From the NCBI GenBank assembly GCA_977006965.1, contig OZ345379.1:248001-312000 (forward strand): 64,000 nucleotides of DNA, given 5' to 3'. Positions within the stretch are counted from its first letter, which is position 1. Every line of letters starts with the position of its first letter. Both the position numbers and the translations under genes were made by a program. The notes under the pieces were generated by a model. That model made no database searches. It saw only the letters and a program-made list of their open reading frames with translations, and was not told the DNA's origin. Shown piece after piece: positions 1 through 10,791 of this stretch. Origin of the DNA: Phymatolithon calcareum (taxonomy: Eukaryota > Rhodophyta > Florideophyceae > Hapalidiales).

Positions 1-32
1 TAAGGTCTGCTACTTTTAAGTGGCAGACCTTA
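1..32. repeat. Short perfect hairpin at window edge
   Basis: The first 14 bases pair with bases 19-32, with one G.T wobble. It is one of many such foldbacks in this window. It may extend left of the window. Confidence 0.6.
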
Positions 33-236
33 TAAAATTCAGAATTGGCCCATGCAGGATGGGTGAGGTCCTTGTGATGCAGTCTACTGAGCTCCAGAAG
101 AGGAAGGCGAGGCCACCTGCACGAGCTTTTTGGACTTAAGTCGACACTTCCTGAACATGCTAAAATCCTATCTGTACGTACGCAAATGGCTCGATCTCTC
201 TCGACAAACTGACTAACTTGAAGAGAGCTGAATAGT

Positions 237-551
237 CTAGTATAAAAAAGCGTGGCACACATTTTTCTTAACAGATTTATTAGAATCCCACAGAGCCTTG
301 CGAGCTCTCTTTTTCTTTTTTCTATTCCTCACTGACGACTTCAGTTGGAACTTGCGAAGCACGCAAACGAGTAATGATACTGTAATGATAGCCGATAATG
401 CAGCTATCACCTGCCCGACAAGGCCATCGGAAGCCTTCAGAGAAAGTCTATTTACTTGAAGTATTCTTCTGCTAAATATCGACCTATTAATACAAGACTG
501 TTCGAGGAGGGCTCCAATGATATGCCATTGCTCGAAAATCTTGCTTGACAC
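237..551 (-). CDS. Possible small membrane protein (weak)
   Basis: An open frame of about 104 codons has one hydrophobic stretch near residues 44-65 (GLVGQVIAALSAIITVSLL) followed by a very basic tail. The first codon is GTG and no ATG gives a clear N-terminus. An overlapping frame at 452-646 could be an upstream exon, but no convincing splice pair was found. No family is recognised. It may be chance. Confidence 0.18.
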   Translation of the reverse strand: MSSKIFEQWHIIGALLEQSCINRSIFSRRILQVNRLSLKASDGLVGQVIAALSAIITVSLLVCVLRKFQLKSSVRNRKKKKRARKALWDSNKSVKKNVCHAFLY

Positions 552-1039
552 GTTCTTCTATTCAAAAGTTTCATATCTTCCTGCTCTACATCGCTGACTG
601 TCGCAATATTGCAATGATTTTGCTCAATCTGAAAGACGTCAAGCATCAGAAAGTCATTTACTCACCTTATCTCCTGGATCATCATTGCCGCTGAGGGCTA
701 AAATCGCTTTACATCTCTGACGAATCGTTATGTCAATTTTTGTCCCTCCTTCGACAAATAGTTCGTAGAGGAATGTACTAAAACACCGCGAATTCAAGTT
801 TCCCGCAACCTCTAGCGACAAAAATAATTTTTATTGTACTTGTCCAATTTGAAAATACCTTAGTCTCGTTGTAGAACGCGATGAAGTGGCATCACTTTTT
901 CCCGCACGCTACCACATTGTGTCGAGAAAGGATCGCGGGCATCCGCTGCGTGAACGCAACTCAGAAGGCAGAACATTCCCGCCGATATGTACCGTGATTA
1001 CGTACGTCTTCCTCTCTGAACAAGGATAGATCACACGTG

Positions 1040-2362
1040 TTGATTGTGGATGAAGATGGCCAGTGGGATCTGCCGTACTTTGAGTACACTTCTTGCACGA
1101 CGATCCATCTGGAGCGCTGCGTCAATGACTTCCAACAGCTACTTGGCCTAGATCCATCAGATTAACTTATTACGCCGCTCGCCCCCGTGGTCAAGCACAT
1201 TGCCAATTGGGGTCGGGGCTGTGGGGAACAAAAACGACGGCAAGATATGTTCGGCCATATGCACCTCATGCTTCTGGACTCCAGTATCGACAAGTCAACG
1301 ATCAAACTTGCGGAGAATTCATGTGGCAAGACTCCGAGTTCACAGAAGCTATGTCTATCCGTGAGAAGTACGACGAAAGCCTTGAATTCATTCTGAAGCT
1401 AACTATTCAAGTGTTGCGCAAGGAAGAATGGATCACAAGAATGCTATGGCAAGCTCAACACAAACCGGGGTGGTTCGTAAAGCCTGACAAATGGATTGAG
1501 GCGTGCGTACGTAAGAGCGGCGAGCAAGTCGTAGGCCGAGTGTCAGTAAGGCATGTGACTGAGACATCGAGCATCCTTGTAGTCAATTCGACCAAGGAAA
1601 GGTACTTCTTAAAGGCGCCGTCGGCTGGAAGCAACGATGTGCTCAAGACGATGACCATAGCGAAGCTGTTTGGGAACGAAATGGTGGATGTGGTAGACGT
1701 TTCTGAGGAGCTGGGAAGCATTGTGTCTCCAGAAGTTGAAGTTTATGACGTGAATCGTGCCGAGCAAATGGACAAGTCTGTGGTTTTGGTTGTGGCTTTG
1801 AAGGTCTTTGTAGGACTACAGCTGAGATCTCTGCATGTGATTGAACCTCTCAAGCATGGGAGAGTCTCTATGGTCGAGCCTCACGACTCGCTGAACGAAT
1901 TAGAGAACAATTGGGTTAAAACGAGACATTTAATAAGACTAGACAGTTCATGTTCCACCTGTTTTGCCGAAATTGAAGGCTCAAGTGGAGAAACTGAAGC
2001 AGTTTAAGATTCCTCCGACGCGAATTCATGGAAACTTCGCAATGCGAAATGTTGGATTAAAGAAGGTCGACAAGGCTGAAAATGAAAGTATGGAGAATTC
2101 GAGGGAGACGTTGGTGCTGTTCTATTGGGAGCGGGTGGTCATTTCTCATTCGTTTTTCGACCTTGGTTCAGTGCAGGACACTGCTTTACTTAGCAAATAC
2201 CTATCGCAGCGGAACGAGTACGAAAGTCTGGAGCGCACGACAGAGTGCTATGAGTTGTCAAGGCCTTTGGCTCCGCTTCCTGCTTTGCGACATCCTGTAT
2301 GGAGAAAGGCAAGCCTGGTATGTTGCCTAATGACATCGGTGGTATTCTGGCCCACTGTTTAA
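1040..2362 (+). pseudogene. Aminoglycoside-phosphotransferase-like kinase, broken
   Basis: The reading order matches a known type of APH-fold small-molecule kinase with an N-terminal extension. An N-terminal part (LIVDEDGQWDLPYF) starts near 1040 and ends at an in-frame stop near 1164. A frame at 1207-2007 carries the W...PGW...W segment (KPGWFVKPDKWIEACV) and the ATP-binding lobe with the lysine in RYFLKAP. A third frame from 1964 carries the catalytic loop RIHGNFAMRNVG, where a normal HGD has become HGN, and the metal-binding-like SFFDLGSV. At least one stop and two frameshifts separate these blocks, so this is a dead copy. The missing catalytic Asp of HGD also argues against function. The substrate is unknown and the family does not imply drug resistance in a eukaryote. 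The 3' end runs into a perfect hairpin. Confidence 0.6.
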
Positions 2363-2386
2363 AGTAGACCAGAATACCACCGATGT
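2333..2386. repeat. Perfect 18-bp-stem hairpin
   Basis: Arms 2333-2350 and 2369-2386 are exact reverse complements with an 18-base loop. It overlaps the stop of the broken kinase, so part of that tail is foldback sequence. Confidence 0.85.
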
Positions 2387-5300
2387 TTATAAAATAAGTA
2401 TATCCACGATACAATTCGTCCTTTTCTGTGAACTCGTGCTCATAAATATGTATGAGTGAACTACTCTAGCGCGTTGCTGCGACTCCTCGTAAGCGGCAAA
2501 GTGCAGCGGCTGCTCACGGCGTGCGCATTCTCAGCGCGAGCCTTTTCACCGACCTCGACGTCGCATCCGATTGCCCTTGCAGCCGCCTCCTTGCAGAGAG
2601 GCACAGTCGGGACGCCCTTCGGTGGAATCCAATTCCGTATAGTCATCACACAAAAGTGAGATGCATGCGGCGCCCTAATGTTTTACGAAAATTCGTGCTT
2701 GCGGTGAGTGAAAATATCTTGCTTCTGCTCATGCCAACGCTTTTCGTATGGCATATTTTCCTATGCTAAACATGTCGAAACAGCAACGTGGTCTTCCACA
2801 AGTCTTCAGGATTTGATTCATCGCATGGTTCGTCCCGCGGTGTGCCCGCCACCGTGTCTGTCATTTATCCTAAATGCACCCACGGGATCTGTTTTTGAGG
2901 TCTGTGCTGACCGTAGGGATTCGCATGGTGTGTGTGGAATAAATGGAAATTGAGATCTTCTACAGCAGCGCGAGCTTTTTGAAAATATGCTTCGACATCA
3001 TCGCTCCGCAACCGATAGAAAAGCCGATGCATAAGGCCAAAGTGATGGCACGACGTATTATGCTTGTCCGAATAAGGAACCGTGACCAAACAAGCAGCCT
3101 TCTTGAAGCACGGAAAGTTTTATAAACTCTAGAAAGTTAAGCACAGCATTGTTCAGAATAAGCAGAAATTTTCAGAAGTCCAACCAGAAGGTCGTCGAAG
3201 AGAGAGGCCAGATGAGCTGAGCCCGCTTTTCTCGCAGTTTGCGAATTATAAAAATTGAGGGTATGTGCCCAAGACTAGGGGAGAGCAAAAAGAAAAGCCA
3301 GTTTCCGAGCAAAGTCCTCCATTTCTTTTGTTTGTATTGCTACCTGTGCTGTTCAACAGATGACAACGGGTAAGTATGTAGTTCATCTCCTTCTTCCCTC
3401 GTGCCACTTTCTTGGTAGAGGAGTACAAACTAGAGACTTGTAACGGTATGCCGAACAAGATCTGTCGTTGCGTGTCTGCTCTCCTGCACTTCGCAATTTC
3501 TGCGACAAAAGGGGCCGTTTGGGGCCGACTGTCAATGATAAATTCCGGGACATGTGATTAGTCACCACGGACTGATCATCTCCACTTCTTTAACGAGCAA
3601 TGCTCGCTGTTTTTCCCGCAGGCTCTGTAGAGCGGAAATGCCAGTATGATACAACAAATCAAGAAGTGCTACAAGCGTGTGGACCTACGATCCTCGGACT
3701 GGACTGGAATGGAAGGCTGGGGTTGAATTCAGAGAGAGATGGAGCTGGTCCTCGTGCCCAAGAAAGGCCGAATCTCTTCACTGGCGCTTGCCATCCCCAT
3801 TACACGGCTCAAGAATGGACAGTTGCCCACTAAAAGGCGTTCGTTCTTGTGAGCACGAAGTTGTCGGAAATACTACGAGAATTACCAAAACTATTGATGG
3901 CAATTAACACAGCTTCCCGAGCGAGAACTAATGCCTTCTGCTCCTTAGCCAATGTCGTTATCTCTATCCTCCATATGTGAAAACTACAGTAGTATTACAG
4001 CCGCTTACTCCGCTTGGATCATTATCATAATATACTTCATTCTCACCTTGATCATGTGTACATGCACACTGCGTACACGCATTGTGAATGGGTCCTTGTG
4101 AGATTCTCGGGTGTATTTCTTTCAAACGATTCAGATATGCTGCAGATGCATCATATATCGCACTGTAGAATCAAAAATTGCTTTGCTAAAATGAGAAACA
4201 CTTTCGTGTCGAGCACGGTTCTTCCACAACCGACACTGTTTGATCAAGTTTCATGAGCCCAGGGTTACAGCCCACTTTACAGTTCGCGAATCCAATACCT
4301 GGAAGAGAATTCACGCCTACATCCCAGGTTATGGTTTCCTCCTCCACAGCCGAAATTTAAAACGCAACTAGATTTGCCTTCTCGATAGGATCCCTAGGTT
4401 CCGACCGGAAGTACCAAAGGCCGACTGTTTCTTATCAAGCTTGATTTCCTCTGCGCCCGACTTGGTCTTCTCGACGAGTGCACCGTATTCTCGGCTCTGT
4501 ATACCCTTTCCGTCCGTCTTCTCCGGGATATCCTTCGTCGATTTGGTCGAGCTAGCATTCAACCCTGGGGGCTTGATCAAGGAAGTCACCAATTTGATTG
4601 CAATTAATTGCAATTATGAGTTGATTGCAGAGACATTATTAATTGCAATCATGATTGCAACTGGACATGCGATAGTGGAAAACGACGAGCCCCTGTATTA
4701 GGGACCAGGTGATATGCTAGAGTGAACAAGTACCGAAAGCTGCTCCCGTACAGTCTTAGGAGTGTTACTGAGGGCTTTCAAATAAACCAGTTGCTTCATA
4801 AATGCGATAGTTTTTTGTCGAGTTAAAAATAGATTTGTGTTTTCGTAATTGGTGCTTAATTAGGGAGTTTCGTTTAATTGCAATCATGATTGCGAGGATG
4901 ATCTTTCTAGCAATTAAATTTTTTAATTGCAAGTTTTTGAACAATTCCAAGCAATTAAATTGGTCCTCCCCTGGGCTTGACGCGGAGACCATCAAGCTGC
5001 GGTTGAATGAGGGGAACTGAAATGGGTCGAGGATGGAGAAGAAGGACTGGCTTCGCGAAAGGAATAGACGCGTAGGGTTTGAGGTATTTTCATCTCAAAT
5101 GAATACATCATCTGCTCAAAGGGGGGCGGTGAGGGCATTCAGGTCTCGACTTGGATGCGAGAAATGCTCACATGGCGCCGGTAGATGTTCGATGGAATTG
5201 CATTCGTGAAGAAAATGTTAGTGGAAGACCGTATTCCACTACACTGCTTCGAACGCGGCTACAAGCGCTTCCCAGTCACCACACATAACGGTCAGTGATA

Positions 5301-5858
5301 CGAGTCTGTTGGATCAACGACTTTGCAAGTTCCCCGATCTTAGGAGAAACTTACTTCTCTATCATACCATCCGTCTTCACGTGTCTGTTTTGAGGTTCCG
5401 CTACATCACTTCTGTAGGATAGCGCTTTAGTGCCCACAGTCCAGTGTGGGACGGCTATTTTCCGCTCGCAGAGCAGAATAGAGTTCTTCCGTAATGTGGC
5501 TTCTATCGAGCAATGGCTCTTTACAAAGACTACGAAGGGCAACTGCCTAAGTAGACTTCAGATCACCTTCCAGTCATGGGTTTTCTGGAAGCATATGGTG
5601 TAATTCTTCTTGCGCCACGGCATCATTGCATGTCTGCACAGTGACAGTGGTTAGATTGGAAGGAGCCGATATAGAGCTCTTGCGCCGATGGTAATGTCTT
5701 CATCACTCGCATGCACCTAGTACGCAAATAATGTTTACTGCTTGGTTCAGAGGCACACAGACATTCTGTGTCGAGCTCCCCTCTCTTGCACCTCGATCTC
5801 ACAGTGGAGATGCTCGCATCCGTCTTAAAAGCACTTTGTGGATGTTATTCGTAAGGCA
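2387..5858. other. No clear gene
   Basis: Only short frames without family signatures occur here. An AT-rich cluster of ATTGCAAT-type words lies at 4585-4960 (see separate entry). A minus-strand frame at 4368-4613 has a protein-like composition but no recognisable domain. Confidence 0.5.
4585..4960. repeat. Cluster of ATTGCAAT palindromic words
   Basis: The 18-mer AATTGCAATCATGATTGC occurs twice (near 4640 and 4875). Around these copies are further ATTGCAAT and CAATTAAATT words in both orientations. The flanks read CACCAATTTGATTGC on the left and GCAATTAAATTGGTC on the right, roughly inverted. This could be a decayed MITE with imperfect ends. No target duplication was identified. Confidence 0.4.
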
Positions 5859-5859
5859 G

Positions 5860-7330
5860 TCATCCAGCATGTGTCAACGGCTAACAAGACGCCACTTCCT
5901 GGAACGCAGAACACGCACCGCGAAGATGACAGCGAAGCCAGTTCTCAGTCGACGAGCGGAGTTCGGCACAAATAATTTTTAATGACAATCGAAGAGTTGC
6001 TTAGTGTCATGCACATGAACTACATGCGACTGCAGATGCGAAGCTTGATAAAATTTATCTCCACATAGCTTGCATTCATGTCGCCGCAACTTGAGATGCA
6101 TAGACTCAATGTGACGGTTGAGGTGGCCAGAATGTCCGAACGTACGCCCGCATGTAGCACATGTGAAAGACTTCTTTCCCTCGTGCACCGTTTTGATGTG
6201 TCGTTGAAAATCGCCGCGCATTTTGAAGCGAGATGGGCATAATGTACAATAGTGCATCCGTGTATCCTCTGCGCCCGCTCTTACGGTCCGCTTGGTCTCA
6301 AGTGGTCGCCTCGGACGTTTCATGGATGGTTTGCTTCTTGAGGAAATGCGGGTTGGTGCCGAAGTCTGGGCTGGATTTCGAGACTTGTATTCATGGCTCG
6401 GTTGTGCGACGAAAATGTCTTGAGCTGTACCAGCGAACACATCATGAGTTTCAGTCCGGTTGAGAACAGGTGAGGTGGATTGATTTTCGAATGAGCTCAA
6501 TTTCTGGATAGGATCTGTTACGTTGGAAAATGTAGCCTCGAATCCAGCTTCGCATGGTTGTTCCCCGTCAATAGTGCTCTGGACTGCAAAATCGATTGCG
6601 GCGACATCCTCATAGCTGATGTTGTTCTCATGTAACGACGAAGTGCTGCTTCCGGGAAAGACTGGATGTAGATCCTCGTGAATCGAGAGCGGATAGGAGC
6701 CTCGTTCTAAGCTCCCCGCGGTTTCATTTTCCTTATCCATGCCCGAAAATAGGTTTGGCGCAAAAATACCAAATGGTTCGTCCAAATCTGGAAGAAGAAT
6801 CCCTGTCATTGCCAGCATGTTTGAACGTCCTGGTGTATACTCGACTTGATCGAATGTGGGGTCAAAAGAGGCTGTGCTGTTTCGCAAAGACAGTGCAACT
6901 GCGTCAGAAGAATGGTCGGTAATATGCGGAGAGGGCTCTTCACTAAGACGGGTTCGAATAGCGAAGTTGTTACGCATCACCAGGTAGTCATGTAGCAGGG
7001 CAAGGGCGCGGTATGAGCTTGCGACATGTGGCGGTGAAATCAGCAAAAAGCTTGTGAGAAATTTATTCGGAATCGCCTGACGGACGCGCCATAGAATGAA
7101 CGACGACACACAAACGCTTTGCTGCTCGACATGTAGGGCTCATTTACAGTTGGGCTCGCATGAGCATTAGCAACTGGGACAATTAGAATGATGGACTTCA
7201 GGACAAGGCCACCGAGCGGACGTCAAAGCACGGTTTTGACACTTGTCCACGGAGCGTTGTTTTGCCGTCGAAGAAATAATGACAACGTCCATGAGGTGAA
7301 CGTTATCGCTTACACCTTTCTGCTGCTGGA
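5860..7330 (-). pseudogene. C2H2 zinc-finger protein, decayed paralogue
   Basis: The frame 7109-5979 encodes three C2H2 fingers near its end (CTLCPSRF..., CATCGRTF..., CKLCGDKF...) and stops inside the fourth finger just after FDCH. Its middle part (AAIDFAVQSTIDGEQ and neighbours) aligns with the paralogue at 10792-12786. Homology continues on both sides in other frames. Downstream, a TENWLRCHLRGA-like stretch matches the paralogue's TENGLRNHL. Upstream, NCPSC with two stops matches its NCPNC region, and an LMDVVI stretch near 7330 matches FMEFVI. No usable ATG begins the open frame. It is therefore a broken copy, not a shorter gene. The intact fingers still have their Cys and His ligands. 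Confidence 0.75.
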
Positions 7331-10279
7331 TGAACTAATGCGGTAGGACGAATTAGCAGCAGAAACTACGTGCAAGACATACTGTATCCAGGCAAGAAGG
7401 AAGCACATTTCATTATAGGACTCCGTGTCCAATTACGCTAGGGGGATTCACATACCCAATCTATGGTTGTTCTGTACCCTCCCACAAATTAAGCAGCATA
7501 ACGCATGTTAACAAGGATGCAGTCGTCAATATGGGACTCCGTGTACAAATACCCTATGATCCATACAGTAATTCGGTGCTCAATCTGCGGTCTTTAATAT
7601 TCGCTTCCGACCTCCGTATTGCTGGGTAACGTCGTAATAACCAGAGCACGTGTTTGAATATGTTAGCATAGTCCTCACAATGATCGCTTCCATGAGACTT
7701 CGGGTGGGAGCGTTTGTGCAGACCAGAGATCCTGCTTTTGTTCTCTGTGGTAGCTGTTCAAGACGCTCTATGTAGGCCATCCGCATTCACTACACTTGAT
7801 AGGGCATGTTCAAGTAACATTTTGCCTCTACTTGGGTTTGTGAGAATTAGTGCAGGTCGGATCAGATCGACGAAAGAAATTGTTGTGTCTCTGCAAGAGC
7901 TCTGGAACGCACTTGTCGAAAATTGTTCCTGTAGAAATTACATGTCAACACAGTAAATGAGCAGTCCTGGAATATTCAGTGAGTTGTGCATAGCCCGAGC
8001 AGTGTTTACAAATCCAAGTTGTTTGCTTGGGCCTCTGCCGAAAACAGAGAGCGGAAGGAAGAGAAGAGCACTGAAAACTACTGGATACAATGGAGTACGC
8101 AGCCATGATGCAGATGCAGCTGTACATCTGAGGTTTGGCCTTGAAGAGCGCAATTAATTCTTTTCACGTGCAGTAGCACTTCACCGACATCACACGGCAG
8201 AGAGCGATTTGCTGAGTCCCTCACGGAATACGTCATTCGGTCACATGTGATTGGTCAGTGTGAACAGATCTTCTCCTCTCCTCCGCTCTATGTTTTTTGC
8301 ACAGGCCCCGTTGGTATGATACCGCAAAACGAGCCTTACTGGCCGATCGCATGGACGGGAAAGAGTAATAATTATTATTTTTTTAAAAATTGCTTCTGAG
8401 AACTGAACGTCACCACGGAGAGTCCCCGGTTCTTCCCTAAGTCGAGATATGATATGTGAGTTGATTTCGAGCTTAGGCTGAACAGGATGACGATTCCTAA
8501 TTTTCTGCATTTTAATCATAATATTATTATGCGAACGAAAATCGCCATCTTGCCCGAGCAAGATCAAAATCAACACATTCAGCTATCCAGAACGATTCCG
8601 ATTTCAGAATTTACATATAGATTTTGAAATCGGAGCCGTTCTAGAAAAAGTTTCTACATTTGTAGCTTACAAATCGATCGGTCACCAAGTTATGTTCTGA
8701 GAGAGAAATAACATTCCTTGTGCTTCGAGAAACTATGTCGAAGCTTTGTAAAAGCTTCAAATTAAAATAGTGGACTTAACTGGATTTTGAAGGTTCCTTC
8801 TCTCTTATGAAGGTGGACGCATGGTAGGCAGTTTTTAAGGTACACTTCATCTAAGATTAGACGAGATCAAAATGGGCAGTCCAGAAAATAACCTCATGGC
8901 AATATCTCAGGTATCATATCATACTCTATCACCAACGGTGGAGACATGCCAGCAGAGTCCACAGTGCTTATTTGCGGAAATGCAGTGCAGATGGAAGACA
9001 AAAAGGTGGTAAGGGACCCACTAGCACTGCTACGAGTGTACCGGATATGATTGCTCTCATGCACTAGATGTACTTATGTGATCAGGATGACATGAGAAAA
9101 TGTAGACAACTGAAGCCCTGCTAACCTCGCTTTGAGGGGGGCAGACTACAATGCAAAAAAAACTATTTAATAGTTTCTCCTCCAGAACATGCCGAGGGTG
9201 GCTCACTCGCCACATTCTAACTATAGACCGCAAATCCGTGCATCTTCCATGATGCGACAGGAAACACAATCAACTGGCTTGAAGCGGCGTGGAGAGAATG
9301 TCGCCTTAATCATGGGACGATACGTGGCTTGGAACACACGCCTAGCCAACAGTCAGTGGTCACATGGGAAAGGGGTGTCACACGCGAAAAAAGTGGATAA
9401 CATTCGACCGTGGATATGTCTTACGGCATGTGACCGACATCCAGTTGTCCCCAGATGCGGGAATGACACACAGCAAAGCGTCAGATTGACAATCCTAGTA
9501 GAGTGAAGAAAAGTTGAACATAAGGGACGCCGAATAGTAGGCGCTCAGCATCGAGGGCACTATATCCGAAAGACTTATATACTAGGATCATTAAACTACC
9601 GTAAGTACCGTAGGTGAACTAAGGTCCATGGGACGGCCTACTGTACCGGAGAGAAAACAGAACGCATCTTAATCGGTGGAGGATCAAACACGACCAGCCT
9701 ATAGAATACCTCGCCCTGACAACGATTAGAGCTGAATTTCTGCCAAGGGATGTGGAGGAGGAGCCTAGGCAGCTGCCTGACTGTGCACTTTATTTTCCCA
9801 AACTATCATACTGCACAGTATGATATGCCCAACAGCAGTGAAGTAGAAAATTTGGTTTCTATCCCTCACCCAGTTTTGAGCTGGGACTGTAAAGATACAA
9901 CACACAGAAATAGAATCAACTCTGGGAAGATGAGAAGACCATATTATTCCATCCCGTGAGAAATCTACAGCAGTGTAACACTCTGTTGAGCAACTTTATT
10001 CGCCAATTGTGCCACCCTGTTTCCCGGAGCAGAGACCGATTATATTGTCATAAATGGCGATTGATGATTTAAATCACGGATTCACGCTTCAGCATCATCA
10101 AAACTTGGTTTTGGGCCCTCGCACTTGTGAATGCATCACTAAGATTTCAGGAAGTGGATCCTAGATTTCCGGCTAATTTTGTAATTGACCACCGTAGTAC
10201 ACGTGGGCATAATTCATGCTGCGAGCTTTGATTCGCGGCTAATCAATACATTATCGATATCTCGCCTCGTTTTCGATGT
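7331..10279. other. No clear gene
   Basis: No frame here has a recognisable domain or coding-like length. One imperfect inverted repeat lies at 8589-8642, and a short 10-bp-arm palindrome lies near 9803-9824. Confidence 0.5.
8589..8642. repeat. Imperfect inverted repeat
   Basis: Arms of about 22 bases (8589-8610 and 8621-8642) pair with three differences. Two of the three would be G.U wobbles in RNA. Confidence 0.6.
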
Positions 10280-10585
10280 TTGAACGAGAAAAGGGGCCTC
10301 CTGCAGATGCTCGGGAACAGCTTTGGGCTCGTCAGGATACAGGAGAATGTGACCCCTGTTTACGAGCAGACGCTGCTGTTTCTTCGTGGTCCCGCCCGCA
10401 ACTATTTTGACACACTCAACAGTAATTTGAGCCGGCGGCGTCTCTCTACTAGACGTTGGCTCTCCCGCGATTTTTTTCCTCACACCTTCCACGCGTTGGA
10501 GACATCTTCACCCAATCTGAATCACAGCGACAACGGGACAAGCTTGCAGACCGACCATCGCATTATATGCAGCCGCATACCAGGT

Positions 10586-10767
10586 ATGGATATCGACAAA
10601 GCAATTGCGCGCTACTTTGCCAATGAGCACGTCGGCAATTGGCTTCTTAACGAAACACCGGTTCGGGAGGTTACCGTCGATGCACTGAAGAAGTCGTTTG
10701 TGTACTCCATCGGGATCGGACAGAACGCAGTCGGGAATGGTCCCCATGAACTTGATATAGAGGACAT
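10586..10767 (+). CDS. Possible first exon of the zinc-finger gene
   Basis: An open frame runs from before 10280 to a stop at 10771. From the ATG at 10586 it reads MDIDKAIARYFANEHVGNWL and ends at a consensus-like donor, AT followed by GTAAGT at 10768. The only nearby acceptor that restores frame with the downstream gene is the TAG ending at 10880. That would make a 113-base intron and join to LIVSGTPGHFVIG. Against this, the proposed intron is itself open in the downstream frame and reads like protein, so the downstream gene may simply start at its own ATG. Confidence 0.3.
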
Positions 10768-10791
10768 GTAAGTATTCCATTCCACGCTTCA

